A stretch of 7,187 bases of DNA, from the NCBI GenBank assembly GCA_036721855.1, contig DAIMKF010000054.1, forward strand, positions 1 to 7,187, in the 5' to 3' direction. Positions 1-6,596 of the stretch are shown here, piece by piece. The translations under genes and the position numbers were made by a program. The notes under the pieces were generated by a model. That model made no database searches and was not told the origin of the DNA. It was given only the letters and a program-made list of their open reading frames with translations. Position 1 is the stretch's first letter; every line of letters begins with the position of its first letter. This DNA is from JAHDNZ01 sp036721855. Its GTDB lineage: Bacteria; Bacillota; DTU065.

Positions 1-141
1 GAACAGAAGTTTTCCGGTAGTGAGTTTCTTAACATACCGATCTATCCCAAGTTGTTTATGTAGCAACCCAAAAATTATCTTATCCGAAAGTTCCTCAAAC
101 AATTGATATAATGTGGATTTTGTGTTATCCTTGCCTTTCAT
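1..141 (-). CDS. IS4-family transposase, N-terminal fragment (cut by window edge)
   Basis: The minus strand from 141 down to 1 is open for 47 codons, begins MKGKDNTKSTLYQLFEELSD and continues with a LGIDRYVKKLTTGKLLF segment. This looks like the start of IS4-family (DDE) transposases carrying the DUF4372-type N-terminal region, where an RYVK-x-hydrophobic stretch is typical. The DDE catalytic residues would lie further on, outside the window, so intactness cannot be judged. The start is supported by an AAAGGAG ribosome binding site about 7 bases upstream and by a good promoter further up. The protein would cut and paste its own element. The family call is from memory of sequence style, not from a search; the right to a specific IS name is not claimed. 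The reading is open to the edge, so it is partial rather than visibly broken. Confidence 0.7.
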   Translation of the reverse strand, partial: MKGKDNTKSTLYQLFEELSDKIIFGLLHKQLGIDRYVKKLTTGKLLF

Positions 142-190
142 TTTTTTCTCCTTTATTTTAGAGATTCGGACAAGGACTACCCTTATCTCT

Positions 191-219
191 ATTATATAGG
201 AGTCTTCTTTAATATTCAA
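191..219 (-). promoter_or_regulatory. Sigma-A type promoter of the transposase gene
   Basis: On the minus strand a -35 box TTGAAT (219-214) is separated by exactly 17 bases from a perfect -10 box TATAAT (196-191). Transcription would start near 184 and give a leader of about 43 bases before the transposase start at 141. Six-base inverted arms (AGAGAT/ATCTCT, 160-165 and 185-190) with an inner AAGG/CCTT pair lie around the predicted transcription start. Confidence 0.6.
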
Positions 220-337
220 CCTTGCGAGGCTGTTTACGGAGATTATATCCGCATTGTATGTTAATGCTTTGATTCTCTACAAACATCGCTTGTTGACAAA
301 TTTGTAGTTGGTTTATGCAACGCTAGTGATTAAAAAT

Positions 338-371
338 AAAAGAACGCCAGGGGACTAACCGGCGTTCTTTT
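338..371. terminator. Bidirectional Rho-independent terminator
   Basis: AAAAGAACGCC (338-348) pairs with GGCGTTCTTTT (361-371) in an 11-bp stem; the inner GG and CC may extend it with one bulged A. On the minus strand the stem is followed by TTTTATTTTTA, so it can end transcription of the metal-binding protein gene, whose stop codon is about 170 bases upstream on that strand. On the plus strand it has a shorter T run and could also block transcription leaving the insertion element side. Confidence 0.7.
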
Positions 372-539
372 ATAAGGAAAGAGAAACATAAAGAGGAAAG
401 TAGGTAAATACTGAGGAGTAAAAAATCCAACAAGTTTTAGCATTGGGTCTACAAAAGACCTTGAGATGTTATTATCCTTATTGACGACTTAAAATGAAAA
501 AGGTTCATATATATTTAAAAAATCCGGACTACTAAAACT

Positions 540-1415
540 CTAATTTGACATTGTTAAACCCTTAAGCAGGTTATCGTAATTGCTTTCCATAAGCTTAAGA
601 TAGTTTTGCTTTTCCAGCAAAAGAGGTGAGAGATAGACCAGTTTTGCTTTTGTCTCTTTAGCTAAGGTTGATGGTAAAACTGAGGAGAACTGTTTTTCAG
701 CAACTATAACTTTAATTTGCATCTTTTTAATCAGAGTCGCAAGACCAACCATTTTCTTAGCTGAAGGCTCTTGGCCATGAGTTTCTTCTCCTCTGGCTAC
801 TTCTTCAAGGCCCATCTCCATAAAGAGATAGGGGTATGAGGCTGGAAATGAAACTAAGCGTTTATCTTTTAACTTAAGGAACTGAGGTTTGTATTTTGTT
901 TCAAGTTCTTGTAACAAGAGAAGATAATTTTGAGAGTTTTTTACATAAAAACCGGCGTTGTCAGCATCTAGTGCAGAGAGAATCTCAGCTAGCTTTTTAA
1001 CCATGGTTTTAGCATTGTTTAGACTAAGCCAAACATGGGGATTAGCTTGATGACTGTGCCCAATGGGCTCGCTTTCTTCTTCTTCTTCGATCAGTACGAG
1101 ACTTTCCGAGAGATAAAAAACAGGTAGGTCGTTATGGCCAGAGCTTTTAAGTAGGGGTTGAAGCCAACTTTCAAGACCTAAACCAATACCAATAAACACG
1201 GTGGCTTTTTTAATGGCCAAGGCGTCACTTGGGCGAGGAGAGTAAGTATGCGGTGTTTCTAAGCCTGTAACTAAGGTAGTGACTTCTACTTGATCTTGAC
1301 CAATGATTTTAAGCCAGTCACCTAACACATTTATGGATGTAACAATTTGCATTTTAGCAGAACATAAATTATATAAAAATAAGACAAGAAACAGTTTTAG
1401 AAGAGCTTTTTTCAT
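540..1415 (-). CDS. ZnuA/TroA-type metal ABC transporter substrate-binding protein, with an altered ligand site
   Basis: 291 aa, usual length for cluster A-I (TroA/ZnuA, adhesin family) binding proteins that capture Zn or Mn outside the membrane and hand it to an ABC permease. A signal peptide covers residues 1-20 (hydrophobic core KLFLVLFLYNL, then CSA before K21); Cys18 does not sit in a good lipobox, so secretion rather than lipidation is favoured. Family landmarks: ETPHTYSPRPSD with His56, NPHVW with His127, and VAEKQFSS with Glu240, matching ligands 1, 2 and 4. The third ligand region, normally a TxH motif, reads SFPASYPYL, with Pro191 where His is expected. An acidic/His loop (EEEEE...GHSH, about 110-122) precedes NPHVW, as in many zinc proteins. 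The start has AGGAGG (1426-1431) 10 bases upstream. No permease or ATPase gene is adjacent. Metal specificity is uncertain. Confidence 0.85.
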   Translation of the reverse strand: MKKALLKLFLVLFLYNLCSAKMQIVTSINVLGDWLKIIGQDQVEVTTLVTGLETPHTYSPRPSDALAIKKATVFIGIGLGLESWLQPLLKSSGHNDLPVFYLSESLVLIEEEEESEPIGHSHQANPHVWLSLNNAKTMVKKLAEILSALDADNAGFYVKNSQNYLLLLQELETKYKPQFLKLKDKRLVSFPASYPYLFMEMGLEEVARGEETHGQEPSAKKMVGLATLIKKMQIKVIVAEKQFSSVLPSTLAKETKAKLVYLSPLLLEKQNYLKLMESNYDNLLKGLTMSN

Positions 1416-1462
1416 CTACCATATTCCTCCTAAATGAAAACAACTTTCAATTGGCTTATATT

Positions 1463-1487
1463 AATTATAGCTATAAAAGCTATTATT
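1463..1487. promoter_or_regulatory. Imperfect 25-bp palindrome, possible operator
   Basis: In the divergent intergenic space, ATAGCT (1467-1472) and AGCTAT (1478-1483) flank a 5-base spacer, and the symmetry extends by three more pairs on each side after one mismatch. It lies about 50 bp upstream of the metal-binding protein start, where a repressor could act; a TATAAT-like hexamer on the minus strand (1469-1464) overlaps it but has no good -35 partner. It does not match the Zur, MntR or CcpA consensus that I know. Role is inferred only from position and symmetry. Confidence 0.3.
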
Positions 1488-1617
1488 GGCTAGAGAGAAA
1501 AGAATATATGTCTTTGGTTGTTTTAGGAAGGGAAACAGCTTAACTTTGGCGTATATAAAAAAAGAGAAGTCTTGCCAGGACTATTATTTTAATCACGTTT
1601 AAGGAGTGTAGGAGGTT

Positions 1618-2913
1618 GTGAAATTGACAAAGAAATTGTCAGTCATTCTTTTAGTTTTAGTTTTAATTAGTTCATTGGCCTTGGCTGCAGACAAGATCAC
1701 AGTCTGGCTAACAGGTCACAACAATGAAGAACTGGGCATTATTAAGGATGTAACCGAAGCAAGTTTTACTGCTAAAACCGGAATTGCAGTAGAATACACC
1801 AACCTTTCCTGGGGCGATTTTGAAACTCGCTTTCTGTTAGCAGCTGCCTCTGGTGAAGCACCTGATGTAGGTGGAGCCGGCGCTTTGTTTATTCCCGAAC
1901 TAGGTCTTAGAGGAGCCATGATGGATCTCTCTAAGTTGCCAGGATTTAATGAGGTATATAATCGTGCTTATCCGGGGTTTTATCGCTCTCTTCAGTATCA
2001 AGGAGTAACTTTTGGTGTTCCTTATACAGCTACAGTTTCAACTGCTTTCCAAAGAGATGATATCTTTAAGGATCTGGGCATAAAAACCATTAATACCTGG
2101 GATGAATTAAAACAAGTTTTGCCTAAGATGCAGGCTAAAAACACCAACTTTGCTTTGCAGTGGTTTTTAAGCGAGACTCTCTATGCCGATATCAATATGT
2201 TTATGTGGCAAAGAGGGGCCGATGATTATAACACAGATCTAACTAAATCAGGTTATGACACACCTGAATGCATTGTTGCTTTTAGGGATTTTGCTGAGTT
2301 TTATACTAAATACAAAATACCAAAAGAAATTCCTCACCATCAGGCTTTTGTCAGCGGCGATTTAGCCCTGCTTATTAACTATCCTAATTTCTACCAAAAT
2401 CTACTTCATGCAGCTCCTCAGATAACTGGTAAGTGGAGTATGGTTCAAGCCCCTGGCTATAACATTGGCGGTAAATTGAATCGCACCACCACAGGTGGTG
2501 GTTCAGCTCTAGGTATTTTTGACTCATCCAAGAAGAAGAATCAAGCTTGGGAGTTTATTAAATGGATTACCGATGAATCGATACAGCTTGAATTCTCCAA
2601 ACGTATTATGGAACAAATTAAAGGCTCAATGTTCCTTCCTTCTAATCGTGGTGCCATAAATAAAATTTCCATTGATCCTAAAGCTGCTGAAGTCTTTAAT
2701 ACAGCTCTTAATACCTGCAAGAGCTCGGTTTACGGTCTGGTAGCTCCTAAACATCGTCGTCGCTATCTCCAGATGGCTGCACAAAGATGTATCTTACAAG
2801 GAGAGGATCCGGAAAAATCTATTCGCCAAGCTGCAGATGAACACAATGAAGAAATAAGAAGAAAACAGGTTGAATACAATAGATATATAAAGGAACTTCT
2901 TAAGAAGAAATAA
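1618..2913 (+). CDS. Family-1 extracellular solute-binding protein (carbohydrate ABC transporter type), copy 1
   Basis: Up to 431 aa; secreted receptor of the COG1653/MalE-like type that would deliver a sugar or oligosaccharide to an ABC permease. A signal peptide ends at ALA (about residue 23) before ADKITVWLTG; there is no lipobox Cys, unusual for a Gram-positive receptor, which normally needs an anchor. Family signs: KTGIAVEYTNLSWGDFETRF and LLAAASGEAPDVG (about 53-85), TFGVPYTA (131-138), GKWSMVQAPG (271-280), a Gly-rich TTGGGSALGIF stretch (291-301), AWEFIKWIT (310-318) and PSNRGAI (341-347). A charged helical tail (about 376-431, APKHRRRYLQ then ILQGEDPEKSIRQAADEHN) follows. Start: AGGAGG (1610-1615) is only 2 bases from GTG 1618 but 8 bases from in-frame TTG 1624; TTG 1624 may be the true start, shortening the protein by two residues. 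A terminator follows. No permease is adjacent; the substrate is unknown. Confidence 0.85.
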   Translation: MKLTKKLSVILLVLVLISSLALAADKITVWLTGHNNEELGIIKDVTEASFTAKTGIAVEYTNLSWGDFETRFLLAAASGEAPDVGGAGALFIPELGLRGAMMDLSKLPGFNEVYNRAYPGFYRSLQYQGVTFGVPYTATVSTAFQRDDIFKDLGIKTINTWDELKQVLPKMQAKNTNFALQWFLSETLYADINMFMWQRGADDYNTDLTKSGYDTPECIVAFRDFAEFYTKYKIPKEIPHHQAFVSGDLALLINYPNFYQNLLHAAPQITGKWSMVQAPGYNIGGKLNRTTTGGGSALGIFDSSKKKNQAWEFIKWITDESIQLEFSKRIMEQIKGSMFLPSNRGAINKISIDPKAAEVFNTALNTCKSSVYGLVAPKHRRRYLQMAAQRCILQGEDPEKSIRQAADEHNEEIRRKQVEYNRYIKELLKKK

Positions 2914-2925
2914 GATGGTTGCTAA

Positions 2926-2966
2926 GGATGCCAGTTACTGAATTAAGTACTGGCATTCTTTTTTTC
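2926..2966 (+). terminator. Rho-independent terminator between the two binding-protein genes
   Basis: ATGCCAGT (2928-2935) pairs with ACTGGCAT (2949-2956); beyond a bulged T the stem continues with ACT/AGT, closing a GAATTA loop. A run of seven T follows (2959-2965). It sits 14 bases after the stop codon of the first binding protein, so that gene is probably transcribed on its own or the downstream copy receives only read-through. Confidence 0.85.
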
Positions 2967-3035
2967 ATTGGACATAGTGCAAAAGGATAATGCTTCAATA
3001 AGTAGAAATATAACACTACTTAAAGGAGGATCTAT

Positions 3036-4328
3036 ATGAAAAAGTTTCTTTGCTTGTTACTCACTGTAATTATATTTAGTTTAATAATTTATGCTAAACC
3101 TCTTGAAGTCTGGTTAACCGGTTTAACTAACGAAGAGTTGGGTATCTTTAGGGAGATGGCAATAGATTACACCAAAGAATATGGTGTTGAGGTGGTATTA
3201 ACCAATCTGAGCTGGTCTGATTTTGAAAATCGTTTTATTCTAGCAGCAGCATCACACGAAACACCTGATATCGGGGGTATGGGGCCTCTTTTTGCTCCTG
3301 AGCTAGGTCTTAGAGGTGCGGTTATTGACTTAAAAGCAAATTTCCCCGATTTTAATGAGATTGCTTCACGTGTACCGCCGAAGTTTTTCCGGGCATTATC
3401 ATACCAAGGTTCGGTCTTTGGAATTCCCTACAATGCTAATGTCACCGTTGGTTTTCAACGGAATGATATATTATATCAGTTGGGAGTCTCTACGGAGATA
3501 AAAACTTGGGATGAGATAAGAGCAATACTGCCAAAAGCTCAGGTTAAAAACAGCAATTTAGCCCTGCAATGTGGTCTGTCAGAAAATGTTTATGCTGATC
3601 TTAACATGTTTATGTGGCAGCATGGTGGGGACGATTTCACTCCTGATCTTAAAAAATCCGGTTTCGATTCACCTGAGTCGATCAAAGCATTTAAAGAGTA
3701 TGTAGAATTATATACTAAATATAAGATACTTAAAGAAGTACCGTTTTTCCAGGCTTTTAGTACTGGTGAACTCTTTTATATGCTCCAATATCAAAATATG
3801 TACACCAATTTAAAAACAGCCGCTCCTCAAATTGCAGGTAAATGGAGTATGGTGCAGGTTCCAGGTGTCTACCAGGGACAAGATTTATTAAGAACAGCTT
3901 CAGCCGGAGGAGCAGCACTTACAATTTTTAAGGACTCCAAAATGAAAAAGGAAGCCTGGAACTTTATTCGTTGGATAACTGAAGAGCAAGTACAGGCTGA
4001 GTTTTCGCGAAAAGTGATGGCCAAAATACCCGGTTCTATTTTTGTGCCGTCAAATCGCGAAGCAATCTTAAAGCTTGATATGCCTCAGGAGGCTATCGGG
4101 TTAATGTTAAAAGCTGTAGACGAAGGTTCCATTTCCATTTATGGCTTAGTTGCTCCTAAGCTTCGCCGCAGATACCTCCAGTTTGCAGCGCATGAAGCTA
4201 TCTTACAAGGGGTAGATCCTGAAACTGCTATTCGCAAGTATGCTGAAGAACATAATAACGAGATTAAGAAAAAAGAAAAGGAGTATGCTCGCTTTATCGC
4301 TAACCTTTTCAAAGAGCAAGGTAAATAG
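3036..4328 (+). CDS. Family-1 extracellular solute-binding protein (carbohydrate ABC transporter type), copy 2
   Basis: 430 aa paralog of the gene upstream, alignable end to end with roughly half of the residues identical by eye. Signal peptide residues 1-20 (ends IIYA before KPLEVWLTG); Cys6 is too early and wrongly placed for a lipobox. Shared blocks: TNLSWSDFENRF (56-67), LAAASHETPDIGG (69-81), PELGLRGA (88-95), NMFMWQHGGDD (190-200), GKWSMVQVPG (268-277), AWNFIRWIT (307-315), PSNREAI (338-344) and the tail APKLRRRYLQ plus ILQGVDPETAIR. Likely binding-cleft positions differ: Cys179 against Trp182, FFQ (237-239) against HHQ (240-242), SAGGAA against TGGGSA, suggesting a different ligand. 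AAAGGAGG (3022-3029) is 6 bases from ATG. A GATAAT hexamer (2986-2991) could be a -10 box but its -35 is poor. Likely arose by tandem duplication; no permease or ATPase is beside it. Confidence 0.85.
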   Translation: MKKFLCLLLTVIIFSLIIYAKPLEVWLTGLTNEELGIFREMAIDYTKEYGVEVVLTNLSWSDFENRFILAAASHETPDIGGMGPLFAPELGLRGAVIDLKANFPDFNEIASRVPPKFFRALSYQGSVFGIPYNANVTVGFQRNDILYQLGVSTEIKTWDEIRAILPKAQVKNSNLALQCGLSENVYADLNMFMWQHGGDDFTPDLKKSGFDSPESIKAFKEYVELYTKYKILKEVPFFQAFSTGELFYMLQYQNMYTNLKTAAPQIAGKWSMVQVPGVYQGQDLLRTASAGGAALTIFKDSKMKKEAWNFIRWITEEQVQAEFSRKVMAKIPGSIFVPSNREAILKLDMPQEAIGLMLKAVDEGSISIYGLVAPKLRRRYLQFAAHEAILQGVDPETAIRKYAEEHNNEIKKKEKEYARFIANLFKEQGK

Positions 4329-4334
4329 AGTATA

Positions 4335-4361
4335 ATAAAGAGACCTTCTTGGTCTCTTTAT
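4335..4361. terminator. Hairpin terminator after the second binding-protein gene
   Basis: ATAAAGAGACC (4335-4345) and GGTCTCTTTAT (4351-4361) form a perfect 11-bp stem with a TTCTT loop, beginning 6 bases after the stop codon. The flanking A and T residues give a modest U-rich tail in either direction (TTTATACATT on the plus strand), so it may be bidirectional between the convergent genes. Confidence 0.7.
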
Positions 4362-4415
4362 ACATTGGCCAAAGATAACAAGATAAAGTAAATTTAGTAA
4401 AAATAGAGGAATGAA

Positions 4416-4449
4416 AGAACTGGGATTAAGGTGTTTTATTCCCAGTTCT
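4416..4449 (-). terminator. Hairpin at the end of the secreted-protein gene, overlapping its last codons
   Basis: AGAACTGGGA (4416-4425) pairs perfectly over 10 bp with TCCCAGTTCT (4440-4449), loop of 14 bases. On the minus strand the first arm is made by the codons for the last residues (Glu-Asn-Trp-Glu) and the stop codon falls at the start of the loop. The following tail (TTTCATTCC, then CTATTTTT further on) is only moderately U-rich, so termination efficiency is uncertain. Confidence 0.55.
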
Positions 4450-5509
4450 CATTTATACATTTTGGAGAAAGCATTTTTAGGGTTAGTAAATACCAGCCGG
4501 CTTCTGAGGAGTGCCATGGCCATGGGTAGTTCATACTGCCATATGTAAACTCAATTGAGTTTACATAAGCAAGTACTCTTTCCCAATCACCGACTTTAGC
4601 TCCGGCATAAACCATCAAAGACCAGGGAAAACTATCAGGATGACCTAGTCTGGTCCATTTAGGGAAACGGTTATTAAAATCAGACCAGATAAGAGCAGCC
4701 TGTTCTTTAGAGGTTAAGTCAAAAGCTATAGCCATTAATTGAGCTGTCATGTCGGGATAGAATTTAGCTGTATTTGTTGGAAATAATTTACCTGCTTCAT
4801 CTTTAGCAAAGGCAAAACATCTACCAAGCCACATCTTTTGCAGGCTCTGGTATATTAATTCTGCATCCAAAGTAATTCTTTTAGCTTCTTCGGGCTTGTG
4901 ATATACATTTTCAAGAAGGTAAGCCCAGTCTTTCAGGCCTGCAAAAACCTCTAGGTTATCCATTAGATATTTAATTTTATAATTACTTTTGGCATAAGTT
5001 AATCCGTCTTTGGGATCTAAGGTGCTATAGATAGCTTTAACCACTAAGTTTAATTCTGGTTCCAGTTCCAATAAAAATAATTCGTCTTGATTGGTTTCAT
5101 AATAGCGTCTCATTAAACTAAGAAAGGTAGCTCCATAAGAGTCAGAAGAGTCATAGTCTTCAGTTGAAACAATTTCGCTGGCGCTTATTACTTTGTAATC
5201 ATAGATTGAACCCATTACACCGAATCTATCAGGTTTATTTAAATGTTTAACATACCAAAGAGCCCATTTTTTAACTGTTTCACTATATTCAGGGTTCTCC
5301 ACAATACCCCAAAGGGCAATATTATTGAAATAAGGGTTTATTTTTGTATTAAATGGAGTCATAGAAAGGTAGCCATCTTCGCTTTGCAGGCTTTTTACAT
5401 ATTCTTCTTGCCGTGATATTACTTCAGGCCATGGTATCTCTACAGCGATAGTTTTCTTTGGCAATAAAAACAAGAAGATTAAAAACGATATCAAGCTAAC
5501 ACTTTTCAC
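4436..5509 (-). CDS. Secreted protein of alpha/alpha-toroid (six-hairpin, glycosidase-like) appearance
   Basis: 357 aa from a GTG start at 5509. This start is chosen because GGAGGG (5521-5516) lies 6 bases upstream and the protein then begins directly with a signal peptide (KSVSLISFLIFLFLLPKKTIA, about 1-22); the longer frame from ATG 5554 would put the ribosome binding site inside the gene. The mature part is rich in aromatic residues and amphipathic helices, with patches such as DYDSSDSYGATF (118-129), DGLTYAK (168-174), YLMDNLEVFAGL (181-192), YPDMTAQLMA (251-260) and NYPWPWHSSEAGWYL (327-341). Spaced helices with Trp/Asp/Glu in loops recall six-hairpin glycosidases; catalytic acids cannot be assigned (Asp/Glu in 118-124, Asp184, Glu336 are candidates). 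It lies 74 bp after the DMT transporter gene with no terminator between, so likely cotranscribed. Enzyme activity is inference. Confidence 0.65.
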   Translation of the reverse strand: MKSVSLISFLIFLFLLPKKTIAVEIPWPEVISRQEEYVKSLQSEDGYLSMTPFNTKINPYFNNIALWGIVENPEYSETVKKWALWYVKHLNKPDRFGVMGSIYDYKVISASEIVSTEDYDSSDSYGATFLSLMRRYYETNQDELFLLELEPELNLVVKAIYSTLDPKDGLTYAKSNYKIKYLMDNLEVFAGLKDWAYLLENVYHKPEEAKRITLDAELIYQSLQKMWLGRCFAFAKDEAGKLFPTNTAKFYPDMTAQLMAIAFDLTSKEQAALIWSDFNNRFPKWTRLGHPDSFPWSLMVYAGAKVGDWERVLAYVNSIEFTYGSMNYPWPWHSSEAGWYLLTLKMLSPKCINENWE

Positions 5510-5583
5510 TAATATCCCTCCAAGCCAAGGCGAATTTAGAGATAGAAAAGGCAACTCATTCTTGGAGCCTGTTTGGTAAATAA

Positions 5584-6486
5584 TTATTGCTTACTTTTAG
5601 TTCGAGGAAAGAATATTTTTGGTCTTTCGGCAAACATTACAAATTGCATCGCTATAAGTATAATAATAATACCAACGGATTTATTCCACGTAATTGCTTC
5701 TCCTAAAAAGGCCCAGGCTAGAATGGAAGCAAATACCGGTTTGGCAAAAAAAACACTGGAGCCTGCGGTTGTATTAAGCAAAGCAAGTCCGTTAAAGAAG
5801 GCATAGTAAGCTATCCCAGTAACAAAGATACCAAGGTATATAAGTTTGAGGTAGTTATCATTGGTAACTTGCCAGAAAGATTGATTGTTTAGTAGTACCC
5901 AAAGCCAGTTAATGGCTCCCCCAAAGAGAAAGGAAATACTATTTACAGTCAGACTACCAAGCCGTACCGTCAGGTTTTTCCCGGCAACTGTGTAAAGGCC
6001 AAATAAAGCTGCAGCACTGAGTGTCAAAAGAGGCCCGATTATACTGGTGGTTTCTATTCCACCTGTTACGAATATAGAACCGATAAAACATAGAAAAATA
6101 CCAAAAAGCTGGCGCGACGAGGGTCTTTCTTTTAATATAAAAGAAGAAAACAAAGCTACAAAAATAGGGTTTGTACTAAAAAGGATGGCTGCGGTAGAAG
6201 CAGGCGAATATTTAAGACTAAGCTGTAAAAGATTCATAGAAAAAACAGCGTTTAAAAGTCCTAGAAAGAGTAGGCCTCGAAAATCTTTATGGCTCAATTT
6301 AATATCTTTTTTTTGGAGGTGGAGTACTGCAAATGGTAACAACACTAAACCACCCAAGAAAAAACGAAAGGCATTGACAAAGGCCGTGGTTGTAGTTTCG
6401 GTTAAAGTACGGCTGACAATTTCAAATGTACTAAAGAGAAAGATGGTAAGAAACAACCAAAGATACCCTTTTAATTTTTGTGACAC
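5584..6486 (-). CDS. EamA/DMT-superfamily transporter, 10 TM helices
   Basis: 300 aa with ten hydrophobic segments (about 7-25, 35-55, 69-89, 97-117, 125-142, 149-168, 178-199, 213-233, 240-261, 268-287), arranged as two EamA repeats (about 8-141 and 152-285). Each half has the usual family mark after its fourth helix: ILKERPS (117-123) and FLGEAIT (260-266). Members are inner-membrane drug/metabolite transporters, often exporters of amino acids or other metabolites; the substrate cannot be told from sequence. The C-terminus is basic (RPKIFFPRTKSKQ), consistent with a cytoplasmic end. The start is GTG at 6486, preceded by AAAGGGTGAT, a partial match to the anti-SD complement, so translation may be modest. 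It is probably the first gene of an operon with the secreted protein downstream and is divergent from the small membrane protein gene. Confidence 0.9.
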   Translation of the reverse strand: MSQKLKGYLWLFLTIFLFSTFEIVSRTLTETTTTAFVNAFRFFLGGLVLLPFAVLHLQKKDIKLSHKDFRGLLFLGLLNAVFSMNLLQLSLKYSPASTAAILFSTNPIFVALFSSFILKERPSSRQLFGIFLCFIGSIFVTGGIETTSIIGPLLTLSAAALFGLYTVAGKNLTVRLGSLTVNSISFLFGGAINWLWVLLNNQSFWQVTNDNYLKLIYLGIFVTGIAYYAFFNGLALLNTTAGSSVFFAKPVFASILAWAFLGEAITWNKSVGIIIILIAMQFVMFAERPKIFFPRTKSKQ

Positions 6487-6596
6487 TTAAATCACCCTTT
6501 GTTATTTAATTACTTAGTATATTTTGCGATTCCAACTCGGTAATCCTGTAGGAATTTGCTTTTCTTGAGAGAATATAGAAAATGGAGGTGGACTTA

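Larger units (their letters stand above)
142..539. other. 398-bp non-coding stretch between transposase fragment and metal-binding protein gene
   Basis: No convincing gene is visible on either strand. It holds the transposase promoter (191-219), a strong bidirectional terminator hairpin (338-371), and a small GGTCT/AGACC hairpin (446-460) without a T-tract. The outer end of the insertion element probably lies between about 220 and 340, but I could not identify a terminal inverted repeat or target duplication because the other end of the element is outside the window. Inverted heptamers CTACAAA (277-283) and TTTGTAG (301-307) lie in this interval; their role is unknown. Confidence 0.5.

Noticed and set aside
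56..68. A 12-base match (TATGTAGCAACC) between the transposase fragment and the intron end near 7172-7183
   Set aside because: Too short, the contexts differ completely, and one copy is inside coding sequence; treated as chance, not as a repeat pair.
481..509. TTGACG followed by an AT-rich stretch as a plus-strand promoter
   Set aside because: No good -10 box at proper spacing, and it would point into the 3' end of a minus-strand gene.
1435..1449. TGAAA-ACAAC-TTTCA palindrome resembling a catabolite (cre) site
   Set aside because: The spacer is 5 rather than 4 bases and lacks the central CG needed for a CcpA site; it also lies next to the ribosome binding site of the metal-binding gene rather than near the sugar receptors' start.
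1716..1919. Minus-strand open frame of 67 codons inside the first receptor gene
   Set aside because: Lies entirely antisense within a well-supported gene, has no ribosome binding site, and its composition is that of a reading-frame shadow.
6047..6490. Plus-strand open frame of 147 codons across the DMT transporter gene
   Set aside because: Antisense to a clear 10-TM protein; the Lys/Arg-rich product is the expected reverse image of a hydrophobic gene. The shorter frame at 5573-5806 is rejected for the same reason.
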